Assembly (NCBI RefSeq): GCF_009711165.2
Contig: NZ_WMID02000013.1
Coordinates: 62,001 to 126,000, forward strand
DNA length: 64,000 nt
DNA from: Flavobacterium sp. MC2016-06
GTDB taxonomy: Bacteria; Bacteroidota; Bacteroidia; Flavobacteriales; Flavobacteriaceae
Reading direction: 5' to 3'
Below the pieces are notes generated by a model, which worked only from the letters and a program-made list of their open reading frames with translations, searched no databases and was not told where the DNA came from. The translations under genes were made by a program, and so were the position numbers. Positions 1 through 9,699 of this stretch are shown one piece after another (position 1 is the first letter of the stretch; each line of letters opens with the position of its first letter).

Positions 1-268
1 CTACTCTACTCAATATTTACACATGTCTAAAATTTTGGTTCGCCGTGGACAGCGTGTTACACAAGGTCAAACTATTGGTTTAGTTGGAAGTACTGGATTG
101 GCAACTGGCCCACACGTTTGTTATCGTTTCTGGAAAAATGGCGTTCAGGTAGACGCACTTCGACTTAACTTGCCAACTGGAGAATCTTTGACGGGTAACG
201 ACAGAACGCGTTTTATGAAACAAATTGAGCCTTTGAAAAGAGAGCTGGATAGTATTGGGAATTTGTAA
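1..268 (+). CDS. M23-family metallopeptidase, C-terminal part (5' end outside window)
   Basis: The open frame runs in from the left edge (read from base 2), so only the last 88 or so residues are present. The sequence [13 protein letters not shown], then [18 protein letters not shown], is the end of a LytM/M23 beta-sheet domain, which normally cleaves peptidoglycan cross-bridges in the periplasm. The usual HxH zinc motif (HLHYE) reads HVCYRF here, so the second histidine is a cysteine. I recall this variant from Bacteroidetes M23 proteins, where catalytic activity is uncertain. A short tail ([11 protein letters not shown]) follows the domain. Family call is firm; activity is not. Confidence 0.85.
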   Translation, partial: YSTQYLHMSKILVRRGQRVTQGQTIGLVGSTGLATGPHVCYRFWKNGVQVDALRLNLPTGESLTGNDRTRFMKQIEPLKRELDSIGNL

Positions 269-338
269 ATAATTATTTTCAAGAAAAATATCAAAAACTT
301 TTTTGATAATATCAGAACACCGAAAAAATCATAAATCA

Positions 339-1106
339 ATGAAAAAGTTAATTCTTTTCATCACCATTTTTTGTTTTCTGTCTTGCAAAAAAGAAGTCCA
401 GCAAACACAACCAATTCCCAAAAAAATACAATCTAAATCTGACATTGGAAAAAAACTTTCTTTTGAGCAGAAATTAAAAATATTAAAAGATAGCACCTCT
501 AAAGATTCAATTTTATCCAACGATATTCAATTCATAAACGATTCCATTCTGAAAGGAAAATTTAAATTGGATATTTCTAAATATGAAATTGAAGCTAAAA
601 AAAATTCATGCTTGCCAACTAGGCTTTCAAAAAAAATATTTGATGAATTTTACAATGAAGGATTTAATAATTTAGGTGATTTAGATGGAGATGGAAAAGA
701 TGATTCTGTCTTTGTTTTAACAGCTTTAAATTATTGCGAAGAGGGCGATTCTTATTATTTTACAAACAACAAAATCCCAAGAATTTTAACGGATTCTAAT
801 TGCTGCCATCCTTCAAGCATCATTAAAATTGGTGATATTGATGAAGATGGAAAAAGTGAAATTGCCGAATATTATTCCTCTTGTGCAAGCAGATATAAAG
901 CAATTACAATCTACAGTTTAAAAAATGATGGCTGGAAAGAAATAAAATCATTCTCGTTTGTACTAAACGAGAAATATTTTATCGAAAAAGATTTTAAAAG
1001 ATTATTCCGAAAAACATCAAAAAATCATCTCAAGTATTTTGAAATTTCAGATATAAATATAAAAGGAGAATTAATAGCTTCATGGAAGAGCATAACAATT
1101 AAATAA
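339..1106 (+). CDS. Lipoprotein with two acidic DxDxDG repeats, function unknown
   Basis: The frame is open from 303, but the start at 339 is preferred because it begins a lipoprotein signal peptide (MKKLILFITIFCFLSC) whose cysteine would be lipidated. The mature 240-residue protein is lysine-rich. It carries two calcium-loop-like motifs, LGDLDGDGKDDSVF and IGDIDEDGKSEIAEY, of the kind found in FG-GAP/VCBS-type repeats. Several cysteines (in SCLPTR, NYCEEGD and NCCHPS) could form disulfides in the periplasm. No enzyme family is recognised. It is a single gene convergent with the AraC regulator, whose stop is adjacent. Confidence 0.6.
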   Translation: MKKLILFITIFCFLSCKKEVQQTQPIPKKIQSKSDIGKKLSFEQKLKILKDSTSKDSILSNDIQFINDSILKGKFKLDISKYEIEAKKNSCLPTRLSKKIFDEFYNEGFNNLGDLDGDGKDDSVFVLTALNYCEEGDSYYFTNNKIPRILTDSNCCHPSSIIKIGDIDEDGKSEIAEYYSSCASRYKAITIYSLKNDGWKEIKSFSFVLNEKYFIEKDFKRLFRKTSKNHLKYFEISDINIKGELIASWKSITIK

Positions 1107-1952
1107 TTATTTAGAGAACTTCTTTCTAAATTCTGACGGATTAATTCCTTTATGTTTTCTGAAAACTTTATTAAGATGGCTTTCGTCTGAAAAATTAAGT
1201 TCGTCAGCTATTTCATTAATACGCATATCCGTATTTAAAAGTCTGGCTTCGATTAACCTTAATTTATAATTCGAAATATATTCTTGTAAAGTTTCGCCTG
1301 TTTGTTTTTTAAAATAACTGCTCAGATAATTGAGTGAAATTCCGAAATGATCACTTATTTTTTTCGACTTTAATTCTTTTGAAATAAAAATATTCTCCTG
1401 AATATAATGCAAAATTTCAAGAACCATTTCGCCAGTAGACTCTTTAATATTCTTCGGTAATTTTAAAGCAATATTTCTTGCTACAATTGTAATAATTGCA
1501 TTTACAATCTGCTCTGTTATCTTCTGATGATAAATCTGCTGATTATGCTGTTCCTTAATTATACTATCTACAAGTATTTCAATTAACGGTTTATCTATTT
1601 TATTTTTCAAGATACATCCAGGTCGATGACTTGCATTTTGAAGAATGTACTCCATACGCTGTACCGTTTCCTGCATTGCATTTTGCGAAGTCGATTTAAT
1701 GAAATATTCATTGAATCGAAGAAAAAAGAATTTTGTTGGATTTATAATTTCAAACGAATGCAAATCTTGCGGCGTAATTAAAAACAGATTCCCTTTTTGA
1801 TACGGAAATTTATTGCTGTTGATAATCTGAATTCCGGTTCCGTCAACAATATAAATCAATTCAAAGAAATTAATCTTTCGAGTATGTTTCGGAAAACTTT
1901 CCAATTCTTTAAAATCAACTTCAAAAGGAATATATAAGTTTTGATTTGTCAT
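1107..1952 (-). CDS. AraC-family transcriptional regulator
   Basis: The C-terminal third contains the two-helix-turn-helix AraC DNA-binding domain: ISDHFGISLNYLSSYFKKQ, then LNFSDESHLNKVFRKHKG and INPSEFRKK at the very end. The N-terminal half looks like a cupin-type ligand-sensing domain (IVDGTGIQIINSNKFPYQKG). The ATG at 1952 gives 281 residues, normal for the family; an in-frame ATG at 1988 would only add a poor-quality leader. It is divergent from the SDR gene at 2048, its most likely target. A minus-strand TATTTTTG at 1957-1964 with CAA (TTG on the minus strand) 21 bp further upstream fits the Flavobacterium promoter, but lies so close to the start that the leader would be nearly absent. 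Confidence 0.85.
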   Translation of the reverse strand: MTNQNLYIPFEVDFKELESFPKHTRKINFFELIYIVDGTGIQIINSNKFPYQKGNLFLITPQDLHSFEIINPTKFFFLRFNEYFIKSTSQNAMQETVQRMEYILQNASHRPGCILKNKIDKPLIEILVDSIIKEQHNQQIYHQKITEQIVNAIITIVARNIALKLPKNIKESTGEMVLEILHYIQENIFISKELKSKKISDHFGISLNYLSSYFKKQTGETLQEYISNYKLRLIEARLLNTDMRINEIADELNFSDESHLNKVFRKHKGINPSEFRKKFSK

Positions 1953-2010
1953 ACTACAAAAATACAGTTTTAACACAAATCCGTACAATTTTAAATACTG
2001 TTGTGCCTTC

Positions 2011-2018
2011 TAATTTTG
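2011..2018 (+). promoter_or_regulatory. Putative -7 box (TAATTTTG) for the SDR gene
   Basis: TAATTTTG matches the Bacteroidetes TAnnTTTG element and lies 29 bp before the preferred SDR start. No TTG lies at the usual 17-23 bp spacing, so support is partial. Confidence 0.35.
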
Positions 2019-2047
2019 TGGGAGTTAATAATTTAAAAAACTACAAA

Positions 2048-2608
2048 ATGAAAATACTTTTAATTGGAGCAAGCGGTGCAATTGGCAAAATAGTAATGCC
2101 GGAATTTACTAAAAATCATGAAATTATTACAGCTGGAAGAAATTCTGGCGATTTTAGAGTTGACATTTCAAATACAGATTCAATTCGAAAATTATTCGAA
2201 GAAGTCAAAAATATTGATGCATGCGTATGCGCCGCGGGAGATTGTTATACGGGAGATTTACTTTCGCTTGACGAAGAAAAATTAAACATTGGCATTAAAA
2301 ACAAATTACTTGGACAAATTAATCTTGTTTTGATAGGGCAGAATTATCTGAACGAAAACGGATCATTTACATTGACTTCTGGGAAAATGGCAGACAAACC
2401 AGTAAAAAACAATAGCAGTAAAGCGATCGTGAATGGCGGCATTCACAGTTTTGTACTTGCTGCTGCTCTTGAACTTGAAAAGGGAATTAGAATAAATGCC
2501 GTAAGCCCAGGAAAAGTCTCAGACATTCCAACTGCCGATCTTATAAGTGGTTATTTAAAAAGTATTGAAGGTACTTCAAATGGAGAAATCATTAGAATAA
2601 ACTATTAA
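2048..2608 (+). CDS. Short-chain dehydrogenase/reductase, atypical catalytic motif
   Basis: A 186-residue Rossmann protein that begins MKILLIGASGAIGK, the nucleotide-binding glycine motif of SDR enzymes. The frame is open from 1946, but the upstream part would overlap the divergent AraC gene, so the ATG at 2048 is chosen. The catalytic serine position is plausible (TLTSGKMAD). The usual YxxxK is replaced by NSSKAIVNGGIHSF, with lysine and a following NG but no tyrosine. It ends with the family's RINAVSPG segment. This variant suits a short SDR subgroup that may use another acid or act as a binding protein. The lipocalin-like gene follows after 9 bp. Confidence 0.8.
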   Translation: MKILLIGASGAIGKIVMPEFTKNHEIITAGRNSGDFRVDISNTDSIRKLFEEVKNIDACVCAAGDCYTGDLLSLDEEKLNIGIKNKLLGQINLVLIGQNYLNENGSFTLTSGKMADKPVKNNSSKAIVNGGIHSFVLAAALELEKGIRINAVSPGKVSDIPTADLISGYLKSIEGTSNGEIIRINY

Positions 2609-2617
2609 ACTCATAAC

Positions 2618-3112
2618 ATGAAAAAGACTTTAACTTTCTTAGTTGTACTAATAATGATACAAACTGCTGTTGCGCAAAAGATGAAACAAACTGCACTTTT
2701 AGGTTCGTGGAAATTAATTTCTGTTGAAAACATAAATGCCGACGGTACTAAAACATTCCCATACGGAACGGATCCGAAAGGTATTTTGTTTTTTGATGGG
2801 AATGAAAATTATGCCATTCAGATTTATAAAAAAGAAAGAACTAAAATAATTTCTGGCGATAAAAACAATTGTACACCAGAAGAAAATGCTTCAATTGTAC
2901 AAGGAAGCAATTCTCATTTTGGCCAATATGAGATTGACGAAACTACTAAAACAATTACATTCAAAATCAAAACTGCTTCATTTCCGAATTGGGAAAACAC
3001 GGAGCAAAAAAGATCGTATACTTATAATAATGACGAATTAAAGTATGTTGTTGCTAATACAACGCAAGGCGGGAAATCTGTAACAGCTGTCGTTATCTGG
3101 AAAAAGTTGTAA
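2618..3112 (+). CDS. Secreted lipocalin-like domain protein
   Basis: A signal peptide (about residues 1-19, ending at AVAQ) is followed by LLGSWKLISVENINADG and GILFFDGNENYAIQIY, the opening strands of the lipocalin-like family annotated in many bacteria next to oxidoreductases. The 164 residues would form one periplasmic beta-barrel that binds a small hydrophobic ligand. It is probably co-transcribed with the SDR gene. The ligand is unknown. Confidence 0.7.
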   Translation: MKKTLTFLVVLIMIQTAVAQKMKQTALLGSWKLISVENINADGTKTFPYGTDPKGILFFDGNENYAIQIYKKERTKIISGDKNNCTPEENASIVQGSNSHFGQYEIDETTKTITFKIKTASFPNWENTEQKRSYTYNNDELKYVVANTTQGGKSVTAVVIWKKL

Positions 3113-3208
3113 AACAAAGCATAAACTTCTGGCATTATTTACAAAAAACGTTTTCGCAACTAATTGTTATATAATTGTGAAGCGGCAGACTATTAAAACT
3201 AATTTCAG

Positions 3209-3216
3209 TATTTTTG
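3209..3216 (+). promoter_or_regulatory. Putative -7 box (TATTTTTG) for pgi
   Basis: TATTTTTG lies 34 bp before the pgi start and matches TAnnTTTG. No TTG was found at 17-23 bp upstream. Confidence 0.4.
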
Positions 3217-3250
3217 CTTTTTATAACCACTTTCTCAATTAAACAACAAA

Positions 3251-4894
3251 ATGGCTTTAAACACAACAAACCCAACTGGGACTGAAGCGTGGAAAAATCT
3301 GCAAAACCACTACAACGCAATTCACGAAACTACGATACAGGAATTATTTCAACAAGATAATGCTCGTGTTGAAAAATTCAATTTACAATGGAATGACTTT
3401 TTAGTAGATTACTCTAAAAACAACATCAGTCAGGAAACTATTTCGCTTTTATTAGAATTAGCAAATACTATTGGATTAAAAGACGCTATCTCTCAATATT
3501 TTGGTGGAGACATCATTAACCAAACAGAAAACAGAGCCGTTTTACACACAGCTTTGCGTGCTCCAGAATCTGCTGTTATAAAAGTAGACGGCGAAAACGT
3601 AATTCCAGAAGTTTACGAGGTAAAAAATAAAATTAAAAACTTCACTCACGAAGTAATCTCTGGACAAAGAAAGGGTTTTACAGGAAAAACTTTTACTGAT
3701 ATTGTAAATATTGGTATTGGAGGTTCTGACCTTGGGCCGGTTATGGCTGTTGAAGCATTACAATTTTACAAAAATCATTTAAACACGCATTTTGTTTCGA
3801 ATGTTGATGGTGATCACGTAAACGAAATAATTAAAAAATTAGATCCAGAAACAACACTTTTTGTAATTGTTTCTAAAACTTTTACAACTCAAGAAACATT
3901 AACCAATTCTGAAACAATTAAAGAATGGTTTTTGAAATCGGCAAAACAAGAAGATATTGCAAAACACTTCGTTGCTGTTTCTACAAATATTAAAAATGTA
4001 ACAGAATTTGGAATTAATCCTGACAATGTTTTCCCGATGTGGGATTGGGTTGGAGGAAGATTCTCTTTGTGGAGCGCGGTTGGTTTGAGTATTGCGTTGG
4101 CAGTTGGTTTTGATAATTACAATGATTTATTGAAAGGTGCCAATGAAATGGACGAACATTTTAAATCGACAGAATTTGACGAAAATATTCCGGTAATTCT
4201 AGCTTTACTAAGTGTTTGGTATAATAATTTCTTTGGAGCCGAAAGTGAAGCCTTGATTCCGTACACTCAATATTTACACAAATTAGCACCTTACTTGCAG
4301 CAAGCATTTATGGAAAGCAACGGAAAAAGCGTTGGTCGTGACGGAAAACCAGTTAACTACCAAACCGGAACTATTATTTGGGGTGAACCAGGAACAAACT
4401 CACAACATGCCTTTTTTCAATTGATTCACCAAGGAACAAAATTAATCCCAACTGATTTTATCGGATTTGTAAAACCTTTATATGGAAATGAAGATCACCA
4501 TGATAAATTGATGTCTAACTTTTTTGCACAGACTGAGGCTTTGATGAATGGAAAAACTGCCGCACAAGTTCAAGGAGAATTTGAGAAGCAGGGACTTGCT
4601 GCAGAAAAAGCATCTTATTTATCACCTTTTAAAGTTTTCACAGGAAACAAACCAACGAATACAATTCTAATTCAGAAATTGACTCCGAGAAGTTTAGGTT
4701 CACTAATTGCATTGTACGAACATAAAATCTTTGTTCAAGGAGTTATCTGGAACATTTTTAGTTTTGACCAATGGGGAGTAGAATTAGGAAAACAATTGGC
4801 TAATTCTATTTTAGAAGAAATTAACACTAAAGTAGTAAAAAATCATGATAGTTCTACTTCATTTTTACTAAATCACTTTTTGAAGAACAAATAA
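3251..4894 (+). CDS. pgi: Glucose-6-phosphate isomerase
   Basis: The enzyme interconverts glucose-6-phosphate and fructose-6-phosphate in the cytosol, for glycolysis and gluconeogenesis. The protein has 547 residues, the normal length of the large bacterial and eukaryotic type. It shows [11 protein letters not shown] (phosphosugar loop), [10 protein letters not shown] (family signature 1), [11 protein letters not shown] and [20 protein letters not shown] (signature 2). It is monocistronic: a -7 box lies upstream and a strong terminator follows 30 bp after the stop. Confidence 0.97.
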   Translation: MALNTTNPTGTEAWKNLQNHYNAIHETTIQELFQQDNARVEKFNLQWNDFLVDYSKNNISQETISLLLELANTIGLKDAISQYFGGDIINQTENRAVLHTALRAPESAVIKVDGENVIPEVYEVKNKIKNFTHEVISGQRKGFTGKTFTDIVNIGIGGSDLGPVMAVEALQFYKNHLNTHFVSNVDGDHVNEIIKKLDPETTLFVIVSKTFTTQETLTNSETIKEWFLKSAKQEDIAKHFVAVSTNIKNVTEFGINPDNVFPMWDWVGGRFSLWSAVGLSIALAVGFDNYNDLLKGANEMDEHFKSTEFDENIPVILALLSVWYNNFFGAESEALIPYTQYLHKLAPYLQQAFMESNGKSVGRDGKPVNYQTGTIIWGEPGTNSQHAFFQLIHQGTKLIPTDFIGFVKPLYGNEDHHDKLMSNFFAQTEALMNGKTAAQVQGEFEKQGLAAEKASYLSPFKVFTGNKPTNTILIQKLTPRSLGSLIALYEHKIFVQGVIWNIFSFDQWGVELGKQLANSILEEINTKVVKNHDSSTSFLLNHFLKNK

Positions 4895-4924
4895 GAACTT
4901 GTAAAAAGCATTTACAACCAATTG

Positions 4925-4962
4925 AAACCCCTTAATTCAACAAAAATTAAGGGGTTTTTTCG
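4925..4962 (+). terminator. Rho-independent terminator after pgi
   Basis: A 13-bp perfect stem (AAACCCCTTAATT with AATTAAGGGGTTT), a 7-nt loop and a T-tract. Confidence 0.9.
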
Positions 4963-5215
4963 TATAAAAAAATACCTGAGAAGTCAAAAACGACATGTAT
5001 TTGCACGTTTTACACTACAATACTGTTCAATTTATTATCATTTTAACAAAAACAAAGTCCCTAAATTTAAGAAAACGCGATTTTGTTTAATGAAAAAAGA
5101 AAAAATCATTTTAATGCGCAACCATTTAGACAAAACCAATTTTTCTTAACATTACGATAACATTATCCGATTAATTTGTTATAATTTTGCCAAAAACAAA
5201 TAACAAAAATAAGAA
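4963..5215. other. Intergenic stretch, pgi to TonB receptor
   Basis: With the terminator this makes a gap of about 320 bp. A 75-codon open frame crosses it but starts inside the terminator stem, is very lysine-rich and looks like no protein family, so I regard it as noncoding. TAATTTTG at 5182-5189 is a plausible -7 box for the downstream receptor gene, 27 bp before its start. Confidence 0.5.
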
Positions 5216-8029
5216 ATGAAGAAAATGAAAAATTGGTTACTTACTGGACTATTATTCATGATAGTTTCAACCGTATTTTCTCAAGGTAAAGTTACTGGTA
5301 CTATTACCGACGGAACAAATTCATTGCCAGGAGCAAATGTTTCGATCAAAGGATCGTCTGCTGCAGCTACTACAGATTTTGATGGAAAATTCACATTAGA
5401 ATCTCAAAGTGGTACTGGAGAATTAGTTATCACGTATTTAGGCTACAACACACAAACTGTAAAATTCTCAGTTTCAGGCGGAGCTACAACTGATTTAGGA
5501 ATGATCCTTTTAGAATCAAATTCTAATCAATTAGAAGAAATTGTTGTTAAGAGTGGTGTTATTGACATCGCCAAAGACAGAAAAACTCCTGTAGCTGTTT
5601 CTACAATTAAAGCCGCTGAAATTAGAGAAAAATTAGGTTCTCAAGAATTTCCTGAGATCTTAAAAAGTACACCTTCAGTTTATGCTTCTAAAGCAGGTGG
5701 TGGATTTGGAGATTCAAGAATCGCGATTCGTGGATTTGACCAAAAAAATATTGCGGTTATGATCAACGGAGTACCTGTTAACGATATGGAAAATAGTTCT
5801 GTATACTGGAGTAACTGGGCAGGTTTATCTGATGTAACTTCTGCAATGCAGGTACAAAGAGGATTAGGAGCTTCTAAATTAGCTATTTCTTCTGTAGGAG
5901 GTACGATAAACGTTGTTACAAAAACGTCTGACATGAAAGAAGGCGGATCAGTTTCATCTAGTTTTGGTAACGACAGCTATCTTAAAACTCAAGCTTCTTA
6001 CAATACTGGAGTTATGAAAAATGGTCTTTCTGCATCTGTTTTATTCAGTAGAACTGCTGGAGACGGATATGTTGACGGAACTAAATTTGAAGGATACAAC
6101 TACTTTATGGCTTTTGGTTATAAAATAAATGACAAACACAATATTCAGTTTACTTTCACAGGAGCACCTCAATGGCACAACCAAAGATCTACTTCTCCTT
6201 ATTTAACTGACTTCTTAAAATTTGGAAGCAACGGTTCTACACCAAACATCAAATACAACTCTGACTGGGGATTAAGAAATGGTGAAGAAGCGAGTTTAAA
6301 GACAAATTATTACCACAAACCAGTTATGTCTTTTAACTATGATTACGATATCAACGAAACTACAAAATTCTCAGCTGTTGTTTACGGTTCTTGGGGACGT
6401 GGTGGAGGAACTAGTTCTAATGGAGGTATCAAAGGTCAAAATCCTTATACTGTACCAACAGCTACAAGAGCTAATGATTTAAGAACTGCTGACGGATTAA
6501 TTAATTTTGATTTAATTCAAGCATGGAACTCAGGACAAGCTACTGCTATAGGAACTAGAACTCCAAACGCAAGTGGTGCTTACCAAAACAGTACTGCTAC
6601 TGGTAGTGCAACAGCTTTAGGAACAGGTATTACGCAATATGCTTCTGTAAACTCTCATAACTGGTATGGAACTGTACTTGATCTTAACAAAAAATTATCT
6701 GATAATTTTGAATTGAATTTTGGTATTGAAGGAAGAACATACAATGCTGTACATTACCAAAACCTTACTGATTTATTTGGTGCTACTAATTACCTTGATG
6801 TAACAAATAAAAGTGGTGATGGAGTTACTCCAATTCAAACAGTTTTATCAACTACTTATGCAGCAAAACCAAGTGGAAATCCATTTGTGAGCACAGATTA
6901 CCAAGAAAGATTAGGTTATTCTTACGATAGTAAAGTTAACTATTATGGTGCTTTCACTCAATTAGAATATACTGTAGGTGACCTATCTGCATTTCTTCAA
7001 GGAGCTGTTTCTCAACAAGGATACAAAAGACAAGATCACTTTAACTATGCTACAACTAATCCTTTATCTAATACAGACTTCAAATACCTTACAGGTGGAG
7101 ACGTAAAAGCTGGATTAAACTATAACATTAACGAACATCATAATGTTTTTGTAAATGGAGGGTTCTACTCTAAACAACCTTTCTTTACAGCTGTATACAC
7201 TAACAACCTTTCTGTTGTTAATGACAATGTAACAAATGAAAAAGTAAAAGCAATTGAATTAGGTTATGGTTTCCGTTCAGGAATTTTTAATGCAAATTTA
7301 AATGCTTATTATACAACTTGGGATGACAGATTTACAACTGGAACTGAAGCTAATCAAGCAGAAAATCCAGGAGGTTTCTATACTTTCTCTGGTGTTAACG
7401 AAATGCATAAAGGTCTTGAGTTAGATGTTACTGCTAAAGTATTGACTAAATTGAAACTAAACGGAATGATCTCTGTTGGTGATTGGAAATATAACGGAAA
7501 TGCTACAAGTAACCGTTTTGATGCTTCTAACAATCCATTTCCTGGAGGAACTGCTCAAACTTTATACTTAGATGGAGTAAAAGTTGGAAACAATGCTCAA
7601 ACTACTATGGCACTTGGAGCTGCTTACGAAATCTTAAACGGTCTTAATGTTGATGCAAACCTTAACTATTCTGAAAAGTTATTTGGAAACATTTCTCCTA
7701 CAAGTTTTGCTAGCGCAACTAACAAAGGAGCTATGGAATTACCTGGTTTTGCTACTACAGATGCTGGTGTATCATACAAATGGAATCTTGGTCAAAAATT
7801 AGGAGCTTTAAACTTCAGATTAAATGTAAACAACGTTTTTGATAAAATCTTTATGAACGAATCGTTTACAAATATTTTTGCTGATGATATTAAAACTGCT
7901 GCAACAGGAACAACTCCTGCTGTAACTTATGCACAAGCTGGAGCTCTATATAATGGAGTTGCAACTGCAAACAGAGTTTACTTCGGATACGGAAGAACTT
8001 GGAACTTTAGTTTACGTTACGATTTCTAA
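5216..8029 (+). CDS. TonB-dependent outer-membrane receptor
   Basis: The 937-residue protein has a signal peptide (about 1-22). A carboxypeptidase-regulatory-like beta-sandwich follows (KVTGTITDG to TYLGYNTQTVKF, about 24-100). Next is a plug domain (LKSTPSVYASKAGGGFGDSR, IAIRGFDQKNIAVMINGVPV) and a long beta-barrel that ends in the aromatic-terminated strand FSLRYDF. Such receptors import siderophores, vitamins or oligosaccharides using TonB energy. No SusD partner or enzyme gene lies beside it, so the substrate cannot be read. An in-frame ATG three codons later (5225) is an equally good start. Confidence 0.92.
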   Translation: MKKMKNWLLTGLLFMIVSTVFSQGKVTGTITDGTNSLPGANVSIKGSSAAATTDFDGKFTLESQSGTGELVITYLGYNTQTVKFSVSGGATTDLGMILLESNSNQLEEIVVKSGVIDIAKDRKTPVAVSTIKAAEIREKLGSQEFPEILKSTPSVYASKAGGGFGDSRIAIRGFDQKNIAVMINGVPVNDMENSSVYWSNWAGLSDVTSAMQVQRGLGASKLAISSVGGTINVVTKTSDMKEGGSVSSSFGNDSYLKTQASYNTGVMKNGLSASVLFSRTAGDGYVDGTKFEGYNYFMAFGYKINDKHNIQFTFTGAPQWHNQRSTSPYLTDFLKFGSNGSTPNIKYNSDWGLRNGEEASLKTNYYHKPVMSFNYDYDINETTKFSAVVYGSWGRGGGTSSNGGIKGQNPYTVPTATRANDLRTADGLINFDLIQAWNSGQATAIGTRTPNASGAYQNSTATGSATALGTGITQYASVNSHNWYGTVLDLNKKLSDNFELNFGIEGRTYNAVHYQNLTDLFGATNYLDVTNKSGDGVTPIQTVLSTTYAAKPSGNPFVSTDYQERLGYSYDSKVNYYGAFTQLEYTVGDLSAFLQGAVSQQGYKRQDHFNYATTNPLSNTDFKYLTGGDVKAGLNYNINEHHNVFVNGGFYSKQPFFTAVYTNNLSVVNDNVTNEKVKAIELGYGFRSGIFNANLNAYYTTWDDRFTTGTEANQAENPGGFYTFSGVNEMHKGLELDVTAKVLTKLKLNGMISVGDWKYNGNATSNRFDASNNPFPGGTAQTLYLDGVKVGNNAQTTMALGAAYEILNGLNVDANLNYSEKLFGNISPTSFASATNKGAMELPGFATTDAGVSYKWNLGQKLGALNFRLNVNNVFDKIFMNESFTNIFADDIKTAATGTTPAVTYAQAGALYNGVATANRVYFGYGRTWNFSLRYDF

Positions 8030-8052
8030 TATTTAGAATCTAAATAAATACC

Positions 8053-8091
8053 AAAAACGGCGTTGACTTTTAGTCTAATGCCGTTTTTTTT
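8053..8091 (+). terminator. Terminator after the TonB receptor gene
   Basis: AAAACGGCGTT pairs with AATGCCGTTTT (one G-T pair), followed by a T-run. Confidence 0.85.
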
Positions 8092-8104
8092 ATGCCTTTT
8101 TTGT

Positions 8105-8112
8105 TATATTTG
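8105..8112 (+). promoter_or_regulatory. Putative -7 box (TATATTTG)
   Basis: A perfect TAnnTTTG match 21 bp before the next start; no -33 TTG at the right distance. Confidence 0.4.
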
Positions 8113-8133
8113 TTTTAATAAAAATTATAATTT

Positions 8134-8556
8134 ATGTACAATTTTCTACAAAAATTCCACTCTGGCTGGGCCTATTTAGCATTATTACTTTTATTAATTG
8201 CAGTTGTAAATTCTATCATCGGATTAACGTCAAGAAAAGAATTTACTGCTAAAGATCGTAAAATCGCGTTATTCGGTCTAATTGGAGCACACATTCAATT
8301 ATTGATTGGCTTAATTCTGTATTTTGTATCTCCGTTAGGAAAAGCTGCTTTTGGAGAAATGTCTAATGCAGAACTTAGACTAACTTCGTTAGAGCACCCG
8401 CTAATTAACATCATCGCCATCGCTTTAATCACAATTGGATGGTCTAAACATAAAAAACTAATCAACAGCGAAGCAAAATTTAAAACATTTGCTATTTTCT
8501 ACGGTTTAGGTTTATTACTTATACTTAGTAGAATTCCGTGGAACCTTTGGTTCTAA
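8134..8556 (+). CDS. Four-helix integral membrane protein (cytochrome b-like)
   Basis: A 140-residue protein with four hydrophobic segments: about residues 12-32, 47-67, 86-104 and 119-136. Several histidines lie near helix ends (KFHSGWAY, GAHIQLL, LEHPLINI). In flavobacteria this family is often labelled cytochrome B, but only the membrane topology and the histidine spacing support haem binding here. Bounded by terminators on both sides, so transcribed alone. Confidence 0.65.
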   Translation: MYNFLQKFHSGWAYLALLLLLIAVVNSIIGLTSRKEFTAKDRKIALFGLIGAHIQLLIGLILYFVSPLGKAAFGEMSNAELRLTSLEHPLINIIAIALITIGWSKHKKLINSEAKFKTFAIFYGLGLLLILSRIPWNLWF

Positions 8557-8567
8557 GAAAATCAATT

Positions 8568-8597
8568 AAAGTCCTAAAATTTGTAGGACTTTTTTTA
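8568..8597 (+). terminator. Terminator after the membrane protein gene
   Basis: AAAGTCCTA / TAGGACTTT stem of 9 bp, 7-nt loop, T-tract. Confidence 0.88.
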
Positions 8598-8646
8598 TTT
8601 CGGCATATTATTTGTACAAACTCCCCAAGTCTGAAAAAAATAACCT

Positions 8647-9138
8647 ATGAGAATTAAAAAAAACATCATCCTTGCTACAATTGCAATAACTTTTTTAAGT
8701 TGCTTTACCTACGTTATAAGCCAAACTAAACCAACTACAGAACCAAAAATTGTTCAAGATACTGTAAAAAATGGCAGACCAAACATAATAGCAATTCCAA
8801 CCGATTCTGTATTTACAGACAAAGGTTTAAAGCTTAGACCATACAAAAAAAATGCTCATGCTTCTTACTACGCTGACCGTTTTAATGGAAAGAAAACAGC
8901 AAACGGAAGCAGATTCAACAACAGTAAATATACTGCTGCACACAAAAAACTTCCTTTTGGAACAAGAGTGAAAGTTACCAATGAAGCCAATGGCAAATTT
9001 GTAATTGTAAAAATCACCGATCGTGGTCCATTTGTAAAAACTCGCGAAATAGATTTATCTAAAAGAGCTTTTATGGAAATCACCAAAAATAAAGGTGCAG
9101 GTGCTATGAACGTTACAATTGAAACTATAGTAGAATAA
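8647..9138 (+). CDS. RlpA-like double-psi beta-barrel septal protein
   Basis: An N-terminal membrane anchor or signal (about 1-25) precedes the RlpA domain: [32 protein letters not shown] and [10 protein letters not shown], ending in [12 protein letters not shown]. RlpA proteins bind denuded peptidoglycan and in some species cut it as lytic transglycosylases during division. The conserved catalytic-type aspartate (TDRGP) is present. At 163 residues it carries the barrel only, with no SPOR domain. Confidence 0.9.
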   Translation: MRIKKNIILATIAITFLSCFTYVISQTKPTTEPKIVQDTVKNGRPNIIAIPTDSVFTDKGLKLRPYKKNAHASYYADRFNGKKTANGSRFNNSKYTAAHKKLPFGTRVKVTNEANGKFVIVKITDRGPFVKTREIDLSKRAFMEITKNKGAGAMNVTIETIVE

Positions 9139-9167
9139 AAAATCCCGCTGATGCGGGATTTTCTTTT
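9139..9167. terminator. Bidirectional terminator between rlpA-like and dinB-like genes
   Basis: AAAATCCCGC-TGAT-GCGGGATTTT, a 10-bp perfect stem with T-runs on both strands, placed between two convergent genes. Confidence 0.9.
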
Positions 9168-9622
9168 TAAACAAACTTTCTAATGCTCATTATAATTCCG
9201 GTATGGATACCTTCGTGATAATTATTAAAACTCAAGGCATCTTCTGCATTATGAAGCACAAAACCCATACTCGTTGTATATTCATTATATTCGTTAAACA
9301 AACCGTTCTTATAATCTAATTCTGCTTGTTCAAAGGTTTTAAGCAGTAAAGTTCTAACCTCATCTACTTCTTCCTGTAAAACATCACCTTCTGGCTTTGT
9401 TCCTTTTTTATATTTTGCAATAAAATCTTCAGAAACCATAGTTGGCAAACCTGATAATTTATACACCAAAACCTGCTGCGTAGACACGCAATGCGCAATA
9501 TTCCAAATCAAATTATTATTAAATCCGTTAGGGATTTCATTTAATTGTTCTAACGAATGACTATCTAAAACTTTCAAAAGAATACTTCTTACGGTTTTGT
9601 GCACTTCAAAAACTGAGTTCAT
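9167..9622 (-). CDS. DinB-family four-helix protein
   Basis: A 151-residue helical protein with histidines placed as in the DinB/YfiT metal-binding fold: NIAHCVSTQQ near residue 45, VLHNAEDALS and NNYHEGIHTG near the C-terminus. Members bind a divalent metal, and some are thiol-dependent transferases (mycothiol or bacillithiol). No partner is nearby to suggest a substrate. Convergent with the rlpA-like gene. Confidence 0.8.
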   Translation of the reverse strand: MNSVFEVHKTVRSILLKVLDSHSLEQLNEIPNGFNNNLIWNIAHCVSTQQVLVYKLSGLPTMVSEDFIAKYKKGTKPEGDVLQEEVDEVRTLLLKTFEQAELDYKNGLFNEYNEYTTSMGFVLHNAEDALSFNNYHEGIHTGIIMSIRKFV

Positions 9623-9699
9623 AATTTTATTTTTTTTATAAAATTAGACATTTTTAAGTTTGAAATGGATTTTCTTTGTAGTCAATTAAATTAGCAATC

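Noticed and set aside
4922..5149. 75-codon plus-strand open frame between pgi and the TonB receptor
   Set aside because: It begins inside the pgi terminator, has extreme Lys/Phe content from AT-rich DNA and has no ribosome-binding site or family resemblance.
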